64,000 nt of DNA, taken from assembly GCA_964016985.1 (NCBI GenBank), contig OZ024823.1:137722112-137786111 (forward strand), given 5' to 3'. Position 1 is the stretch's first letter. Every line of letters begins with the position of its first letter. The position numbers and the translations under genes were made by a program. Under the pieces are notes generated by a model. It saw nothing but the letters and a program-made list of their open reading frames with translations. It did not search any database and was not told the origin of the DNA. Below are positions 19,413 through 30,884 of the stretch, in pieces. The DNA comes from Anodontia alba (lineage: Eukaryota; Mollusca; Bivalvia; Lucinida; Lucinidae).

Positions 19413-19783
19413 GTAAGGCACAGATGTCGTGTACAGGGTTCAAATTTAGCACTCGCATACTCGCAAAATGCGAGCCCATTTCACAAAATGTGAGTTGAAA
19501 AATCTAAGACTTGATTTTCTTTGCGAGTCCCATTTTCCGTCCGTGTTTACGTAGTGCAAACCGAAAGTAGAAATCCGGAAGTGAAAAAGCGGTGTGTATG
19601 CGCAATAACGATGCGCAGTTAGTAGCTTTGTCACCGAGACGCTTGCCAATGTATGTTTTTTTCCCCCAGTTTAGTGTGGTTGTCAATACAAGGGATGTGT
19701 ACAATAAAGCGACTGTATGTACACTGATCAATAGGCATCGTAATCTAAAGTTGAATTGACAGTAAAAACGGCCCTTCAAAATC

Positions 19784-20040
19784 ATGGATAAGTTTGTAAT
19801 TAAACGGAAAGCAGGTGATACGGAGGGCCAGAACAACATCTCAAATAATTCTGAGAAAAAAAAAAATCCCCGAAACAGACACAAAACAGACAGCTGCGGA
19901 TGCTACAGATCTGAAGCTTTTTGGACCTAAACCCGAGACTGCCTCAGTGAGTCAGAACAGTCAGAAAATGGGAAAAAAGAACTGGGTGTGGGATTGGATT
20001 AAGAAATCAGCAAAACGGACGATAATCTGGTTGTTCAGAT
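19784..20040 (+). pseudogene. Possible hAT transposase N-terminal remnant
   Basis: ATG at 19784 opens MDKFVIKRKAGDTEGQ, similar in style to the MDKF-type starts of hAT transposases. The frame breaks at an A-run at 19857-19867 and continues in another frame as TDLKLFGPKPETASVS and QKMGKKNWVWDWIKKSA, with a Trp/Lys pattern like the start of a TTF-type zinc finger. It then fades about 270 bases before the nested hAT insertion. The assignment is by style, not a decisive motif. Confidence 0.35.
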
Positions 20041-20313
20041 ATGGGTACAGAGTGAGCAGGCATCATTCACATGATAAGACCTCTTCTGTAAAATACTTTT
20101 TATTGTCTGTCAGGTTGGAAAAAAGGGGATGCAATAAATGCGGTCCACTCGGTCAATATGAGTCATTGTATTCATCCCTTCCTTTTTTTTCCTTTTTCTG
20201 TCTTGCCCCTTCTTACAACAGGCCCTTAAGTTTAAATGTAAAAATCGACCTATGCTAGGGTTCAACATTTTGCAAAGAGACCAGCGCCCTGCATGGGGGA
20301 GTACAGTAATTAG

Positions 20314-20826
20314 TAGTGGTGGGACATCGGTTGGAAATCATAATCGATCGTCGGTTGGCATCGGTTGCTGCTGCCGATGCGATTTTCCGATTATAATCAG
20401 TTCCTGAATAATTCGCTTTGGCGTGCATGTTTCACTGTTAATCCTTGTTCATGGTCATATGTTTACAAGTTCATTCAACTGTACTGCTCAACAACTGAAC
20501 TCTATATTTACAAAGCGCTTGTTAGTACTATTTTTCAGCGATTTGGTGGCCTAAAAGATTTTTTTTCTTCTTTGGCTAGACCCCCCACCCCCTTCATGAT
20601 CACCCCCAATATACAGTCCTGATAACAGAGCGCACATCAAAGGCTTATCTTATCTAAGTGATTATGGAGTCTTTATAAGGCTGTTAAGTCTCCTTAGGTG
20701 GGGCCATATAAGGGTTAATTCTTAAAATTGAGCAGTATTCAATATGTTACTATCAAATAAATTCATTTGCAAATTTTGCATTTAACTTGATTTTATTTCT
20801 TGATTTGTATTGTATCATTTTATTTT

Positions 20827-20857
<31 letters not shown>

Positions 20858-22414
20858 TTATTTGATAGTTTTTTTTCTAAACACAAAAGTGTTGTTTTTT
20901 TCTTGCATTGTGAAAAAGTACAAATGAACTGAAATAGAAATATAAAATTGAAAATATTTATTTATTTATTCATTTATTTATTTTCTAAAGTAAATAAGAA
21001 CACTGCACAATTATTCCATTTCCATTTCAGTAAAACAATACATTATGGAATATGTCAAAAAGTTCTTGGACAATTTAGAATTTGTATTTTATGCCAAAAA
21101 GCTTCTCATACTATCTTCCTAATCTTCTGTATTTGATCAAAAGAAACAAATAAAGGGGGAATTTGGTGATAAATTAGCGTATAGCATAAATATCTGTATT
21201 TCACCATGAAATATATTGTGGGTTTCATTAGAACTGCCTGGGAGAGACAATTCTAATGAACAAACACCAGGTATATTTTATTGAATAACTAGAAAAAAAA
21301 AACATCAAATTATCACCAAATTACCCACATTTGTTTCTCTGTCTTCATCATAAACTTTGCTGATATAAAATCTAATTTCCCCTTATCAGACCCGTACCTG
21401 AAAGGATGGCCAAAGTCACCAAGAATTTCTTATCTTAATCTCCTCAGAGTCATTAGGGTGTTATGCAATCCAAAATGTGTCTTTAAGCATGTTATTAATA
21501 ATTTAAACTTTTTTTTTTTTTGTGCAGATTCAAATAATAATAATAAAAAAACTTAACACAGAGAGAATACATATCTATGATGCTTTAAAATGCTGTTTAA
21601 GACATTGTATAAGTTTCAACCCACCTGTATGGTTCAGGAAGAATTAAAATGAAAATGTCCGACTACTAGTCCAGTGTCGGGTACTAGTGTGCAATCGGTA
21701 AATTTCAGCGTTGCTTTATTGATTTTAAATGAAAAACTGGGTGAAAAAAAAAAACAACAACAAAAGACAGATACACTAGTCTGAAGGGCTGAAGCTGTTT
21801 TACTAGTGCTTTGACACTTTTAATTAATAATAAACTTTGAAGAATTTGTTCCATTCAGAAATTTTCAGCGGCAAAAAGTACATCAAAACGGACATTTGTG
21901 CGAGTCATAGAACCAGGTAGCTTAATTTTAGGGAACATGAACTATCAATACATTTGACTTTAACAGTTTACACATTATTTCCGCCCATCTGTTGTACAGA
22001 ATGATTCTGTTTCATCAAATCAACCGTGAACCAGTCGGCAGGCTTGGTGAATCTGAATGACACGTCATAACTACACACTAGCCAATAAAAGAAACTTGCT
22101 CTGCCCCGCCTTCTACTGCGTAGTTTTGTAAATCAAAAGCGGCGGCATATTGTCACAAATCTTTATGGTCAATGAGTTGTGTAATCAGTGACAGATGTCC
22201 TCATACACTGTGAAAACACTTCCGTGAATACTCAAGTATAGTCTCTGAGTACATCAATAGGTAACTGTTTGTTTTACCCCACGTGGTTAATTGAAAACAT
22301 GCAGCGTCAATCAGTTTGCCGATGATCGATTGTGAGAAAGTTCAATCGATTATCGGAATCGGGAGCTTCCAGCACGCCGCTAATCGATACCACCTGATCA
22401 TCGGTACACCACTA
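20314..22414. mobile_element. Nested hAT-like element with perfect 8-bp target duplication
   Basis: It starts TAGTGGTGGGACATCGG and ends CGGTACACCACTA. Perfect GTAATTAG duplications are at 20306-20313 and 22415-22422, the 8-bp size typical of hAT. CGATTAT-rich words near both ends resemble the TAGTGTTGT MITE family. The 2.1 kb shows no convincing transposase and includes AT-rich microsatellite (TTA/TTAT runs, 20818-20865). Confidence 0.85.
21158..21330. repeat. Short palindromic insert in the nested hAT-like element
   Basis: GGAATTTGGTGATAAATTAG opposes CAAATTATCACCAAATTACC. The interior has CATTAGAACTGCCTGGGAGA opposed to TTCTAATGAA. This looks like another member of the CATTAGAA palindromic MITE group. 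Confidence 0.5.
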
Positions 22415-22689
22415 GTAATTAGATAACGGTAAATTAACATATGGCATGATTTACATTAAGAAACAAATGAATAACAACATAAACAACTGTAATGAAAAAT
22501 GTCCACATTAACATAGTTTCAGTAATAGATATAACTTTGCAAATGAAATAATCAAAGCTAGCAATCTTAACTGCTCAGCAAAAAAAAAAAAAAAAAAAAA
22601 AAGCAAGTGGACAATATGATTTAGCAAGTTACAAAAACATACACTTGCTAAAATTAGCAAGTGAGAAAAAAAGTTAAATTTGAACCCTG

Positions 22690-22930
22690 GTGTATCTTGA
22701 CACTGGGGTGTCCAACTGATATTGGCTTACAGTTGGGCAAGGCCTGCTATCCTTGCAGCAGGTAAGGGTAAAGGGGGAATATTTTCATTTCTTCTCTTTC
22801 TTCTGTCATTCATTTTCCTTTCTCCCCTGTCCCTCTCTTTCATCTCCTCTACTATCTCTTCTCCCTTTCTCTGGGAGACGACAAAATGACCCACAAGAGT
22901 TGACGAGTCTTTAAACCCCAACCCAATTAA
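22690..22930 (+). repeat. SINE-B, 5'-truncated copy
   Basis: It matches 6980-7235 from GTGTATCTT through TGATATTGGCTTACAGTTGG, the CTCTTTC-rich tract and TTTAAACCCCAACCCAATTAA. It starts exactly at the right end of the hAT-like element at 22689. The head is missing. Confidence 0.75.
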
Positions 22931-22974
22931 TCTGATCAAGGTCTGTACTGTTTGTCACTAACCCTATGCTGTAA

Positions 22975-23110
22975 TATTTTCGTGTCACCAAATTTTCGCG
23001 GATTTGCCTCAGAAACATGAGGTTTAATTTTTGGGGTTATTTTTTGCGGTTGTTCATACCCGTGAAAATGAAGATCGCTATTGTAGAGCAAAAATTTGAC
23101 AACGCTGAAA
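22975..23110. repeat. AAATTTTCGCGG-type repeat fragment
   Basis: ATTTTCGTGTCACCAAATTTTCGCGGATTT is echoed in inverse order at about 24655-24740 (TTTTGCGGATTTTTATTTTCGTGGATC...CGAAATTCCACGAAAATTAGG). Two fragments of one family, probably a TIR element; ends not determined. Confidence 0.35.
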
Positions 23111-23607
23111 CTTAAAGTAATGTGGACAGATGGAATGATAGGAACACCATAATCAGGGCAGAAATCTCTAAGATAAATCTGCAACATAGATCGATCGCTG
23201 TAAGATTTCCATGATTTCTTGATACCTATCTTGCCCATACCATGGTTCTGGAAGCTCAAAACAAGCTGCTCGATTTCATTTGTAGTAATTTAATATCCTT
23301 TTCATGACCATGCTGTTTTTTTTTTGTTTTTTTTTTTATTTTGCTGATCACATGATCTGTATAAAGGGAAACTACTCAAACATATGTGCATATGTGGCTG
23401 AATCTGTATTGATTACCGGACTTTGTGATATGACACGCTTCACACACTGTAACTTGAATAAATCAGTCTGTGCAACGGATTTACAGTAGTTCAGAATAGG
23501 AAATAAATTGGTTATTTTGTAAAACAAAAATATCGGCACAAACGATCATAGATTGAAAAAAATAAAAAAGTATTTAAGTTTATGCAGTTATTAAATAATA
23601 ATAATAA

Positions 23608-23957
23608 GGCCATCCTTAAAATATTCTTTGTTTGCTGTGCTCCTACCCATCTGTTTCAGAATGGGTAGGTAGGTAGGTCATTTTTTTTTTTTTTTTTTTT
23701 TTTTGAATCGGATATACTTATTCTTTTACTGTAGACAGTATATGGTCCAAAATGCTGTCCATAAAGATATAATATTTCAAAACAATTAGAAATAAAATTT
23801 ATGATAAAAAGATTGTAGTGAATGCAAAAGGCTTTTTACAAAACAAAACCGAAAAAAAGAAGAAATCTCCAGAATGGCCCCCAAAAAAATTTGGGTAGGG
23901 CCAGTTTTAGTGGATAGGTAGGAGCACAGCAAACCAACAGTTTTTTAAGGTCGGCCC
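23608..23957. mobile_element. Foldback element (GGCC...TTTGCTGTGCTCCTACC arms)
   Basis: GGCCATCCTTAAAATATTC then TTTGCTGTGCTCCTACCCA on the left opposes GGTAGGAGCACAGCAAACC then TTTTTTAAGGTCGGCCC on the right. Arms are about 45 bases, total 350 bases. It contains a run of about 24 T at 23681-23704. No target duplication is clear and no coding capacity is seen. Confidence 0.75.
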
Positions 23958-25122
23958 AATTAACAAAATCAGCTGGGTTTTGAGGTCGATAGATCGGTCA
24001 TTTGCAATTTTATCTTTTTTTTTCTTACCATATGTGTATCCTTATTTTATTTTTTTATTCTTCTTCTTTTCTTCTGACTTATCAACAAATTGTTAGATAT
24101 AAATAATGTTTATAATCAAAAGAAAATACCAGTGTAGATATGTGCACTTTATTGGTTAATTGGCAGCAGCATGACATCTAGTCGACTTAAATTGTTCTTT
24201 GCATTGAGCCCGGGGCATTCAGTTGATAATTTCACGTCTCAGTTCAGAAAGTGACAGTGAGAAGGTGTTAATTATGAGCAGTGATTTTTTTTTTTACCTG
24301 CGAGTCCTGCTTCATATACTCATATTTTTTCTCTGGGAATCACAAATATAATATAAGCGAGTCCCTGGACTCGCAAAATACAGCAGAAATAAACTGCTCT
24401 AAAACGTTACTTTCTCATGATTTTATCATGGGACTATTTATCAATAGTGCCAAACTGTAAATAAATCGCTGTTGTGAGACATACAAAAAAAATAACTACA
24501 TTTTTATTATCATCACATCTGCAATGGGGAAGCAAAGAACTGCCTACACTACGTCAAATTCACTGAGGCCCAAGATAACAGAGCTGCACAACAGGAATTC
24601 AGTTAGCACCATCGTAAATTTGTCCTGTTTCCCTCGTAACCGGCAGAGTTGGAAAATATTTTGCGGATTTTTATTTTCGTGGATCACAACCTACCGCGAA
24701 ATTCCACGAAAATTAGGCGATGCGAAAATTTTTCCAGTATAGGTTATCAAGCATTTCTCATAGTTCCAGATAAGAAGGGGTATCAGATAAAATATCTAAA
24801 AATTTTTTGTTGAAAAAAGCACCTTGTCTGGACCTATGATATATTAGACACATCAACTGGTAGTAAATTTATTTTGTTCCTGATCTGAGGATAGGTATAG
24901 TAAGTTCACAGTCATGTATTTAGGGTCATTGTCTATCAAGAAATTTTATAGGAGTAGAAAAAAACAACAACAAAACTTATGGGACACTGCCATGAAAACA
25001 AGGGGCAGTTGATGAAAAGATTAAGAAACAGACAAGAATTTCTAGACTGGCTACCGTCTAACTGATATTTGAATCAGCATAAGAATGATATATATTATAA
25101 AAAAATCCTAACCTGTAAAATA
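23958..25122. other. Intron sequence, mostly unassigned, with one deleted MITE copy
   Basis: No gene is seen. A short internally deleted copy of the palindromic MITE lies at about 24761-24832 (CATAGTTCCAGATAAGAAGG ... GCACCTTGTCTGGACCTATG). At 24290-24375 GCGAGTCCTGC and GGACTCGCAAAATAC resemble the inner ends of the hAT-like element at 19434. Confidence 0.45.
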
Positions 25123-25323
25123 TCATAGCTGCAGATAAGAGGGGGTATCCACATAATATTTTTCTTATTTCTCCACAAAAACATATGTTGTGGGTACTCA
25201 TTAGAAGCGCCTCACTGAGGCGCTTCTAATGAGTACCCACAACATGTTTTTGTGAAGAAATAAGAAGGATAACAGCATTTTTCGGATGAAAAAAGTGCCT
25301 TATCTGTTGCTATGCAATATGTT
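25123..25323. mobile_element. Palindromic MITE (CTCATTAGAAG family), best hairpin copy
   Basis: The ends are CATAGCTGCAGATAAGAGG and the inverse-like GTGCCTTATCTGTTGCTATG. The centre is an essentially perfect hairpin: ATGTTGTGGGTACTCATTAG then AAGCGCCTCA opposes TGAGGCGCTTCTAATGAG then TACCCACAACAT (25186-25246), extended by CACAAAAACA/TGTTTTTGTG. No coding capacity. Confidence 0.85.
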
Positions 25324-25454
25324 AGACTGGTAAAGTTTGCAAGCTCCACTCTGAGATTTACTGCTAGCTGATTAGCCAATGATCATTTGCAACAGCAACA
25401 AATGGCTTATAATAACAAGACCTTTATCAGCAGATGGTCTGATTTGCCATGGTT

Positions 25455-25555
25455 TTTTTAATGCCCACATTATCTCAAGAGATCTCCCTGTTATGTTTAT
25501 AACAAAAGGTAGATCTCAAGAGATCTCCCTGTTATGTTTAAAACAAAAGGTAGTG
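25455..25555 (+). repeat. Tandem duplication of a ~47-bp unit
   Basis: TCTCAAGAGATCTCCCTGTT then ATGTTTAtAACAAAAGGTAG occurs twice in a row (about 25462-25510 and 25510-25555). The second copy differs at few bases. No function is suggested. Confidence 0.7.
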
Positions 25556-25842
25556 TACATTTGTGCTGACCAGCAGAGTTAATTTACCCAGTTGAAGAGG
25601 AATTTTTAGAATCTGTGTGTTCTGATGTTGTTTTTTTTTCTTGATAAAATCTATTTAAAAGTGATTGTGATGATGTCTAACTGAAGAGGTGTTTTGAAAA
25701 TCAAAGTAGCAATTAAATTTTTCATCAGATAAACTTTCTAACTTATTGGATTAAATATGGCCTAAAATATCCATAAATATGTGGTAAATGAAAGTATCAG
25801 TATGAATAAGTTTATGTGAAAAATTGTTTTCTGGGAAGGCAA

Positions 25843-26018
25843 CCCTTCCGCTGATTCAAGAAGGGCAGTTGTCAGTTTCTGGCGAAAGAATGTGCACAAT
25901 ACTGGTTAACCGCTTAGAGGACTAAGCCTGCCCAGTAAACGTGTGGCTAGGTAAACTGACCCTGCTCGACATGACCCCATTGGGTTGAATGGGCCGTAAA
26001 ACCTCAACACAAACAAAC
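25843..26018 (+). repeat. SINE-A, 5'-truncated copy with target duplication
   Basis: It begins within the body at CCTTCCGCTGATTCAAGAAG and runs to the tail CCTCAACACAAACAAAC. GGGAAGGCAA before and TGGAAGGCAA after form a near-perfect target duplication. Confidence 0.83.
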
Positions 26019-26436
26019 TTGGAAGGCAAATGAATGCTCAAACCCCAAGAAAAACTCAAATACATGTCCATTTGACACCATCAACAAAATAATTTACTTG
26101 TATCATTTGTGGGGAAAGGAAGAACAACAGAGCAGAAAGACAAAAAAAATGAGAGGGTTATTAAAATAAGATTTGTATAAATTGCTAATAGAAAAATTGC
26201 TGCCATTGAACTGAAATAAAAGAAGAGGGTCACAGTAGCATTTGTTGTAGAAACTGCACAGGACGCCTTGTCACATTAGATAGGTCCCTGACAAAATTTA
26301 AAGCGGCTTATGAGTCTGCTAGGGCTCAGCTAAGAATAACACAACGGACAGAAAACACTTAAACGCCTGTCAACAGAACCAGGAATCCAGAGTAGATAAT
26401 TTACCATTATAAAAGAAGATATATATATTATATTAA

Positions 26437-26618
26437 CCTTTACCACTCTATGGGCATTTTCAGCAGATGATTAATTGATATTTTTTTTCCCCCCAGAAAA
26501 CAGAATTTGACATTTCATGCACATTTCATGCAAATTGTCTCAGAGTTTATTTTCTGGGAAAATACGAAAAATATTTCATTATGTTGTCTGCTGAAACTTT
26601 TACCCAGAATGCTAAGCG
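26437..26618. mobile_element. piggyBac-like MITE, copy 10 (diverged)
   Basis: TTAA at 26433-26436 and 26619-26622 brackets a diverged copy with CAGAAAACAGAATTTGACAT, ATTTCATGCA and TTGTCTGCTGAAAC. The central hairpin is eroded. Confidence 0.6.
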
Positions 26619-26639
26619 TTAATATGTATTGTCACACAT

Positions 26640-27110
26640 ACAGAGAGAGAGAAGGGGGAGACTATGATGCACAATGTGGTAAAAAGACTTTTATGTCCTA
26701 TGCAAACAGGAGGGTCCAGATGAGCATGCGCATCCATGCTGTCTGATCTGGGCATTCTCTGTTCGTCAACATATATTACAATATCCATTAATTCTGCAGG
26801 AGGAAAACAAAGGCCCAGATCAGCCTGCACAAATGCACAGGCTGTTCTTGGCATGCATTGCCCTTAAACTGCATAAGGTCCCTGTTTGTGCATTTGGGCA
26901 TCAGTTATAAGCCAAACCTAAAGATTTTAATTTGCTTGACCAAACATTGTAGACCTTGATCAGATAAGACACAGTCTGATCAGGGTCTACACGTTTTGCC
27001 ATTCAGCAAGCACCCTTATAACGCCTTCAGCTACTCTGTTCAGATGGTTAGGATTATGGTATTATGTTATTGGTGGAGTGACTGATCAGACCAATAATAT
27101 TGGAGCAGTT
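26640..27110. other. Unassigned intron sequence with an AGATCAGCCTGCAC palindromic patch
   Basis: CCCAGATCAGCCTGCACAAA followed by TGCACAGGCTG, and later ACCTTGATCAGAT / GTCTGATCAGGGTC, form short inverted pairs. Similar patches occur at 15652-15700, 29480-29530, 43640-43770 and 56045-56095, so this is a dispersed short repeat. No gene is seen. Confidence 0.4.
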
Positions 27111-27119
27111 TGTGTACAA

Positions 27120-28113
27120 ACTGTAGTAAACATTCTTCATCAACAAAAATTGCTTTTAAAGGTTTATGTTTTGAAAGTTCTATAACAGTTGCATGATATT
27201 GCCCTAGTAAAGACTCAGGAGTGGCAAAAATAATATCAAATGTTCCTTTGGAAATGTCATGTGTATATTCAACATCAGCACTTCATTTTAGCTCTTGGTC
27301 AGAAGTCAGATCCCCCAAATAAACTGCTTTGACATTTTTTTTTCTTTAAAGTATCTACTTGATACTGCATCAGTGCTACTAAAGGTGAAACAACTATTAC
27401 TGTTGCTGGTGCAGACTGGTCACCACTTAGAAGTTTAAACACAAATCGAGCTAATTTAAATATTGCACTCTTGCCACTTCCAGTGGGTGAACAAAATAAA
27501 ACATCCTTTCCATTAAAGATGGCTGACTGAGCTAATAACAATATAACCTTATTTTTTGTTGCCTAAAAATACAATTTTCAAACGAAATTAAACTACCCTT
27601 AGTTTGTTATAAAATGCTATTAAGGACTGTGCAATAAAGAATTATAGGAGAAAATATTGTCTAAATTTGTACTTTTTAACTAGGCTAAGTATCCAAGTTA
27701 GGTCAAGGGAGGTAATAATTTTTACTTAAGAAGTTTTCAGGAATATGTGTATTTTTATGTGTTTTAATGATAAGAAAGTATATTTCTTTTATAATGAGTG
27801 TGCAGATTTCTTAAAGCTTCACTGATAGCTTAAATTATTTTCGTGAAGGTGTGTCAGAACACTTGTTCTATTTAATTTTACGGACATTATAAATATCGAA
27901 ACAGTAGTCTGGAAAACTCAGAAACAAAAGTGGGGCTTCTGTTATTTTTGTCTTATCAAAATTAGCTCAGTCAGCAACCTTTAAGATAATTTCTTACAAC
28001 TTTCTGCTATTCTCCTAATTTGGTCTTTATATTGTCATATCCTAAATGTTTTAAACTTTTCTCAATCACCCTATCCATTCTTTTTCCAATGGCATTTGCA
28101 CCTGTGTTGAAGA
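27120..28113 (-). pseudogene. RecQ-like DNA helicase relic
   Basis: On the minus strand, a first block (about 28113-27976) reads MDRVIEKSLKHLGYDNIKTK, then a TAG at 28009-28007, then QKVVRNYLK. A second block (27565-27299) carries Walker A in NGKDVLFCSPTGSGKSAIFK and motif Ia-like TVIVVSPLVALMQYQV. A third frame continues FDIIFATPESLLGQYHATV and AIFVDEECLL, a motif II variant. RecQ helicases unwind DNA 3'-5' in repair. Lesions: the TAG, a one-base shift at a run of nine A (27340-27348), and a TGA at about 27284. Homology stops before the second RecA lobe, so the relic is N-terminal only. The gap 27570-27975 may be a former intron. It lies antisense in the host gene's third intron. Confidence 0.72.
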
Positions 28114-28644
28114 GCTGTAAAAATCTCATAAACTGGCACAGGCAATTTGATATGGGTCATTTGCATTGGTGGTGGGAATGTTATCATTATCTGAACTCTA
28201 TAAACTATTAAGAACTATGAGGTCAAGCTGTCAATCACATTAAGTGTCTACAAAATTCCTGAGACATCCAATACAAAGTTTACCAGACTGAGTTTCTGAC
28301 GGGTAAGGGAGATGATACATGCAGAAAAATAGTCAAGGAGGAGTACTTTACCTTTGTTACACACAGCCATGGGGTCAGACTAAATAATTTCATGAGACAA
28401 TATTCTGCTGAAGCCAAATTAGGTGTGACATAAATGGCACAAAAGTGCAGCCTTGACAGAACACTGAGGAAAAAAACTGATTGCAGTTGTAATTAGTGCT
28501 TTATGCATTAATTGAGATTAAATTGGGGCTAGTCTGCACGAATATTCAAGTTGACCGGAGTGTTTGGAACTCATTGATTAATATCACAATAAAGTTTGTA
28601 GTTATCTGTTCTTGTTAATGTTTTGTCTTCTTTTTTTTTTCTAG
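28114..28644. other. Intron sequence before exon D
   Basis: AT-rich sequence with no recognised repeat ends and no gene. It ends in a strong pyrimidine tract (TCTTCTTTTTTTTTTCTAG) used as the acceptor for exon D. Confidence 0.5.
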
Positions 28645-29349
28645 TACTTATTCCTGCAACAAAGAAAAAGAAAAGCAAACAAGCTGAATCAAATTTAAAG
28701 CAGTCAAATAGTGATAAAGGAATGACTCTTAAAACAAACAATTCTAACAATAATAGTAGGACCACAGAAATGGAATGGGACCTATCAGGAAAGGATACTC
28801 CGGGAAGTGTTGGGAAATCTGGTGGATCTGGAAATGCTGTTGTGAAGACTGTTGTACGAAGAAGCAGCAGAAAACTGGCTGGAAAACAGTTACCTGTGCT
28901 GCATAATGTAACAGTGGAAACACCCTCAGAAATAGATAAGGATACAGATGCAACAGGGAATGATGAGGCTGAAAGACGGATTGAAGAAAATGAACAGTTT
29001 ATTATTGATCTGTTAAGTAAAACGCAACCTCATCATGATCATAATTACACCACAATATTTGGAAGGAGGAGAGGGTCTGAAATTATCCATCATTTAATGG
29101 ATGAATCTGATGAAGAACAACAAGAAATTTCTGCTAGTGCTAACACCGTAGTGTACTTGGACAAAAAAGGAAATAAAGCAAAGAGGAAAGCAAAACCAAT
29201 TCTATTCTTGCGTCACAGGTCTCCGAATGAAAATGTTCCAATGGTTAGTAAGGAGGAGATAATAACTGAATATAACACTGAGAGCGATACAGAAGAAGAT
29301 GAGTTAGCCAGATTGACTGCTCCACATGCTAATTTACACACTGGACAAA
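28645..29349 (+). CDS. Large Lys/Ser/Glu-rich internal exon of the host gene (exon D)
   Basis: The acceptor is a long T tract ending CTAG (28643-28644) and the donor GTGAGT at 29350. It enters and leaves in phase 1, matching exons C and E. About 235 residues are encoded. The start is very basic (LIPATKKKKSKQAESN). A Ser/Asn/Gly-rich stretch follows, then VVRRSSRKLAGKQLPV, an acidic segment ending QFIIDLLSK, a His cluster (HHDHNY), another acidic patch (MDESDEEQQE), a basic KKGNKAKRKAKP run, and an acidic NTESDTEEDELAR end. Alternating basic and acidic disorder is typical of chromatin-associated or nucleolar proteins. No enzyme motif is seen. A TIR MITE starts 42 bases downstream of the donor. 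Confidence 0.85.
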
Positions 29350-29391
29350 GTGAGTATATTGTGCTGAAAAACTGTATTCAGAATTTATTTA

Positions 29392-29691
29392 CAGTTAAAT
29401 TTCGCTATTAAGACCACTTAAAATTAAGGCCTATCTGCTATTAACCGTAGTCCTGCTGAACCCGGATTTGTCCTGCCTTTGCAAATGGTGTAGATCCAGA
29501 TCAGATGCCAACTGATCTGGATCTGCACTGTTTGCCATTAGTATTGAACTTGTATCAAAAACCTGGATTGAGTAATCTGATAGGCTGAAAAGTCCCAAAT
29601 GGTTTCTTCCTGATTCAGTGTTAAGACCACCCCACTAATAAGACTTCTTTTAGGCAGTTCCAAAGGTGATCTTAATAGCGGAATTTGACTA
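29392..29691. mobile_element. TA-flanked MITE (CAGTTAAATTTCGC ends)
   Basis: CAGTTAAATTTCGCTATTAAG at the left matches inverted CTATAGTCAAATTCCGCTATTAAG at the right, with TA on both sides (29390-29391, 29692-29693). CAGT ends with TA suggest a pogo/Tigger-type element. It contains a smaller hairpin, AGATCCAGATCAG / CTGATCTGGATCT, at 29491-29525. Confidence 0.75.
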
Positions 29692-29770
29692 TATATTGCT
29701 TGAAGATTTACCCCACAATTGTAAATTTGTCCTAGTTTTATATTTTCATGCATATATGACTTACCATTAC

Positions 29771-30852
29771 GGCCTCGGTGGCTCAGTTGGATGCGCTGTC
29801 CGACTGGAGACCAGGAGGTTGCGGGTTCAACCAGGGCTCGGGAAAACCGGAAAAATAGCCGGTCTGGACCGATATTAAGAATTCTGGACCGATTTCAAAC
29901 ACCCCAAAACGCTAATAAATCGGTCCAATAGGTTTGTGCCTTCAACCCCATTTTTCCCAAACCAACCAATTTTCACGAATCAATCATGTCTAAAAAGTCA
30001 CAAACGGTCAAGTCTTCCCAAACTGACAACGTCCGCGCACCTTTTAAATGCGATATTATGGTAGTTAAAAGGCTCTAAACGGTCATTTGACATGTATATT
30101 GGAGAGACAGCTGAATAACGGCAACCTACCCGCAGCACAAATTAATTACGTCATTATCCAAACATTGTCAAAAAATCAACACTTCACTGACCTTTGTGCG
30201 GTAAACAAGCGATTAACACGAATCATCAGTAACGGTAGTCTGATAATTAATCCATTTGTGTGACACCTGTGAATACACTGAGACTGCAAAACATCCAGGT
30301 GCTGTCGGCGTGTCCAAAAGATCAAAGGTCGCTTAACTGAGAGTGATAAAAGAATGTACCGCTTGAACGCACCCGTTTTCTTCCTCTTCTTTTTTGTTTT
30401 CATCAACACGGTTTGTCGGTCCCAGATTCGATAAATGAATTCCCAAACCGTGTACGTCCTGATCAGATGTCGCATACAACGGCGTCTGATCCGGGTATTA
30501 TTGATTGCTTTTTTTTGTTTTTTTTGTTTTGTTTTTTTATTGTTGTTGATTGCCGTAGCACGCGAGTATAATTCAAGGTAGATTTCACGGTAAAAATAAA
30601 TAATGCACCACTTGCGCTAGACAAGATTGGTCAGTGCTTAAAATTTAAGCAGTCTGATCAAATCTTGAAACATTAAAAACTGTAGAACCGCCCGTGGCGC
30701 AGGCCTTTTTTATTAGACCAAATTAGGTCCATGAAAGTCATTTCGTTCCGTCTCTCCTGTTTCCCGCCGTCTTCGCGCTTATACAAGACGGGAATCAGTT
30801 GTTAATAAATAGTTTAGGAAAACCCTGCGGAGATGGAAATAAGAACAAAACC

Positions 30853-30884
<32 letters not shown>

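Larger units (their letters stand above)
19434..22689. mobile_element. hAT-like element (CAGGGTTCAAATTTA ends) with nested insert
   Basis: CAGGGTTCAAATTTA at 19434 opposes TAAATTTGAACCCTG ending at 22689: a perfect 15-bp terminal inverted repeat. Removing the nested element (20314-22414) leaves about 1.15 kb. Just inside are hairpin-prone words (ACTCGCAAAATGCGAG, CACTTGCTAAAATTAGCAAGTG). A matching 8-bp flank duplication is not visible; the right flank runs straight into a SINE-B fragment. Confidence 0.65.

Noticed and set aside
28571..28953. Minus-strand frames opposite exon D
   Set aside because: They are mirror frames of a strongly supported plus-strand exon.
30176..30475. Paired open frames in the two hAT copies (also 38569-38838)
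   Set aside because: The peptides match because the DNA matches; the shared part is short, has no domain, and starts differ. No sign of selection can be judged from two copies.
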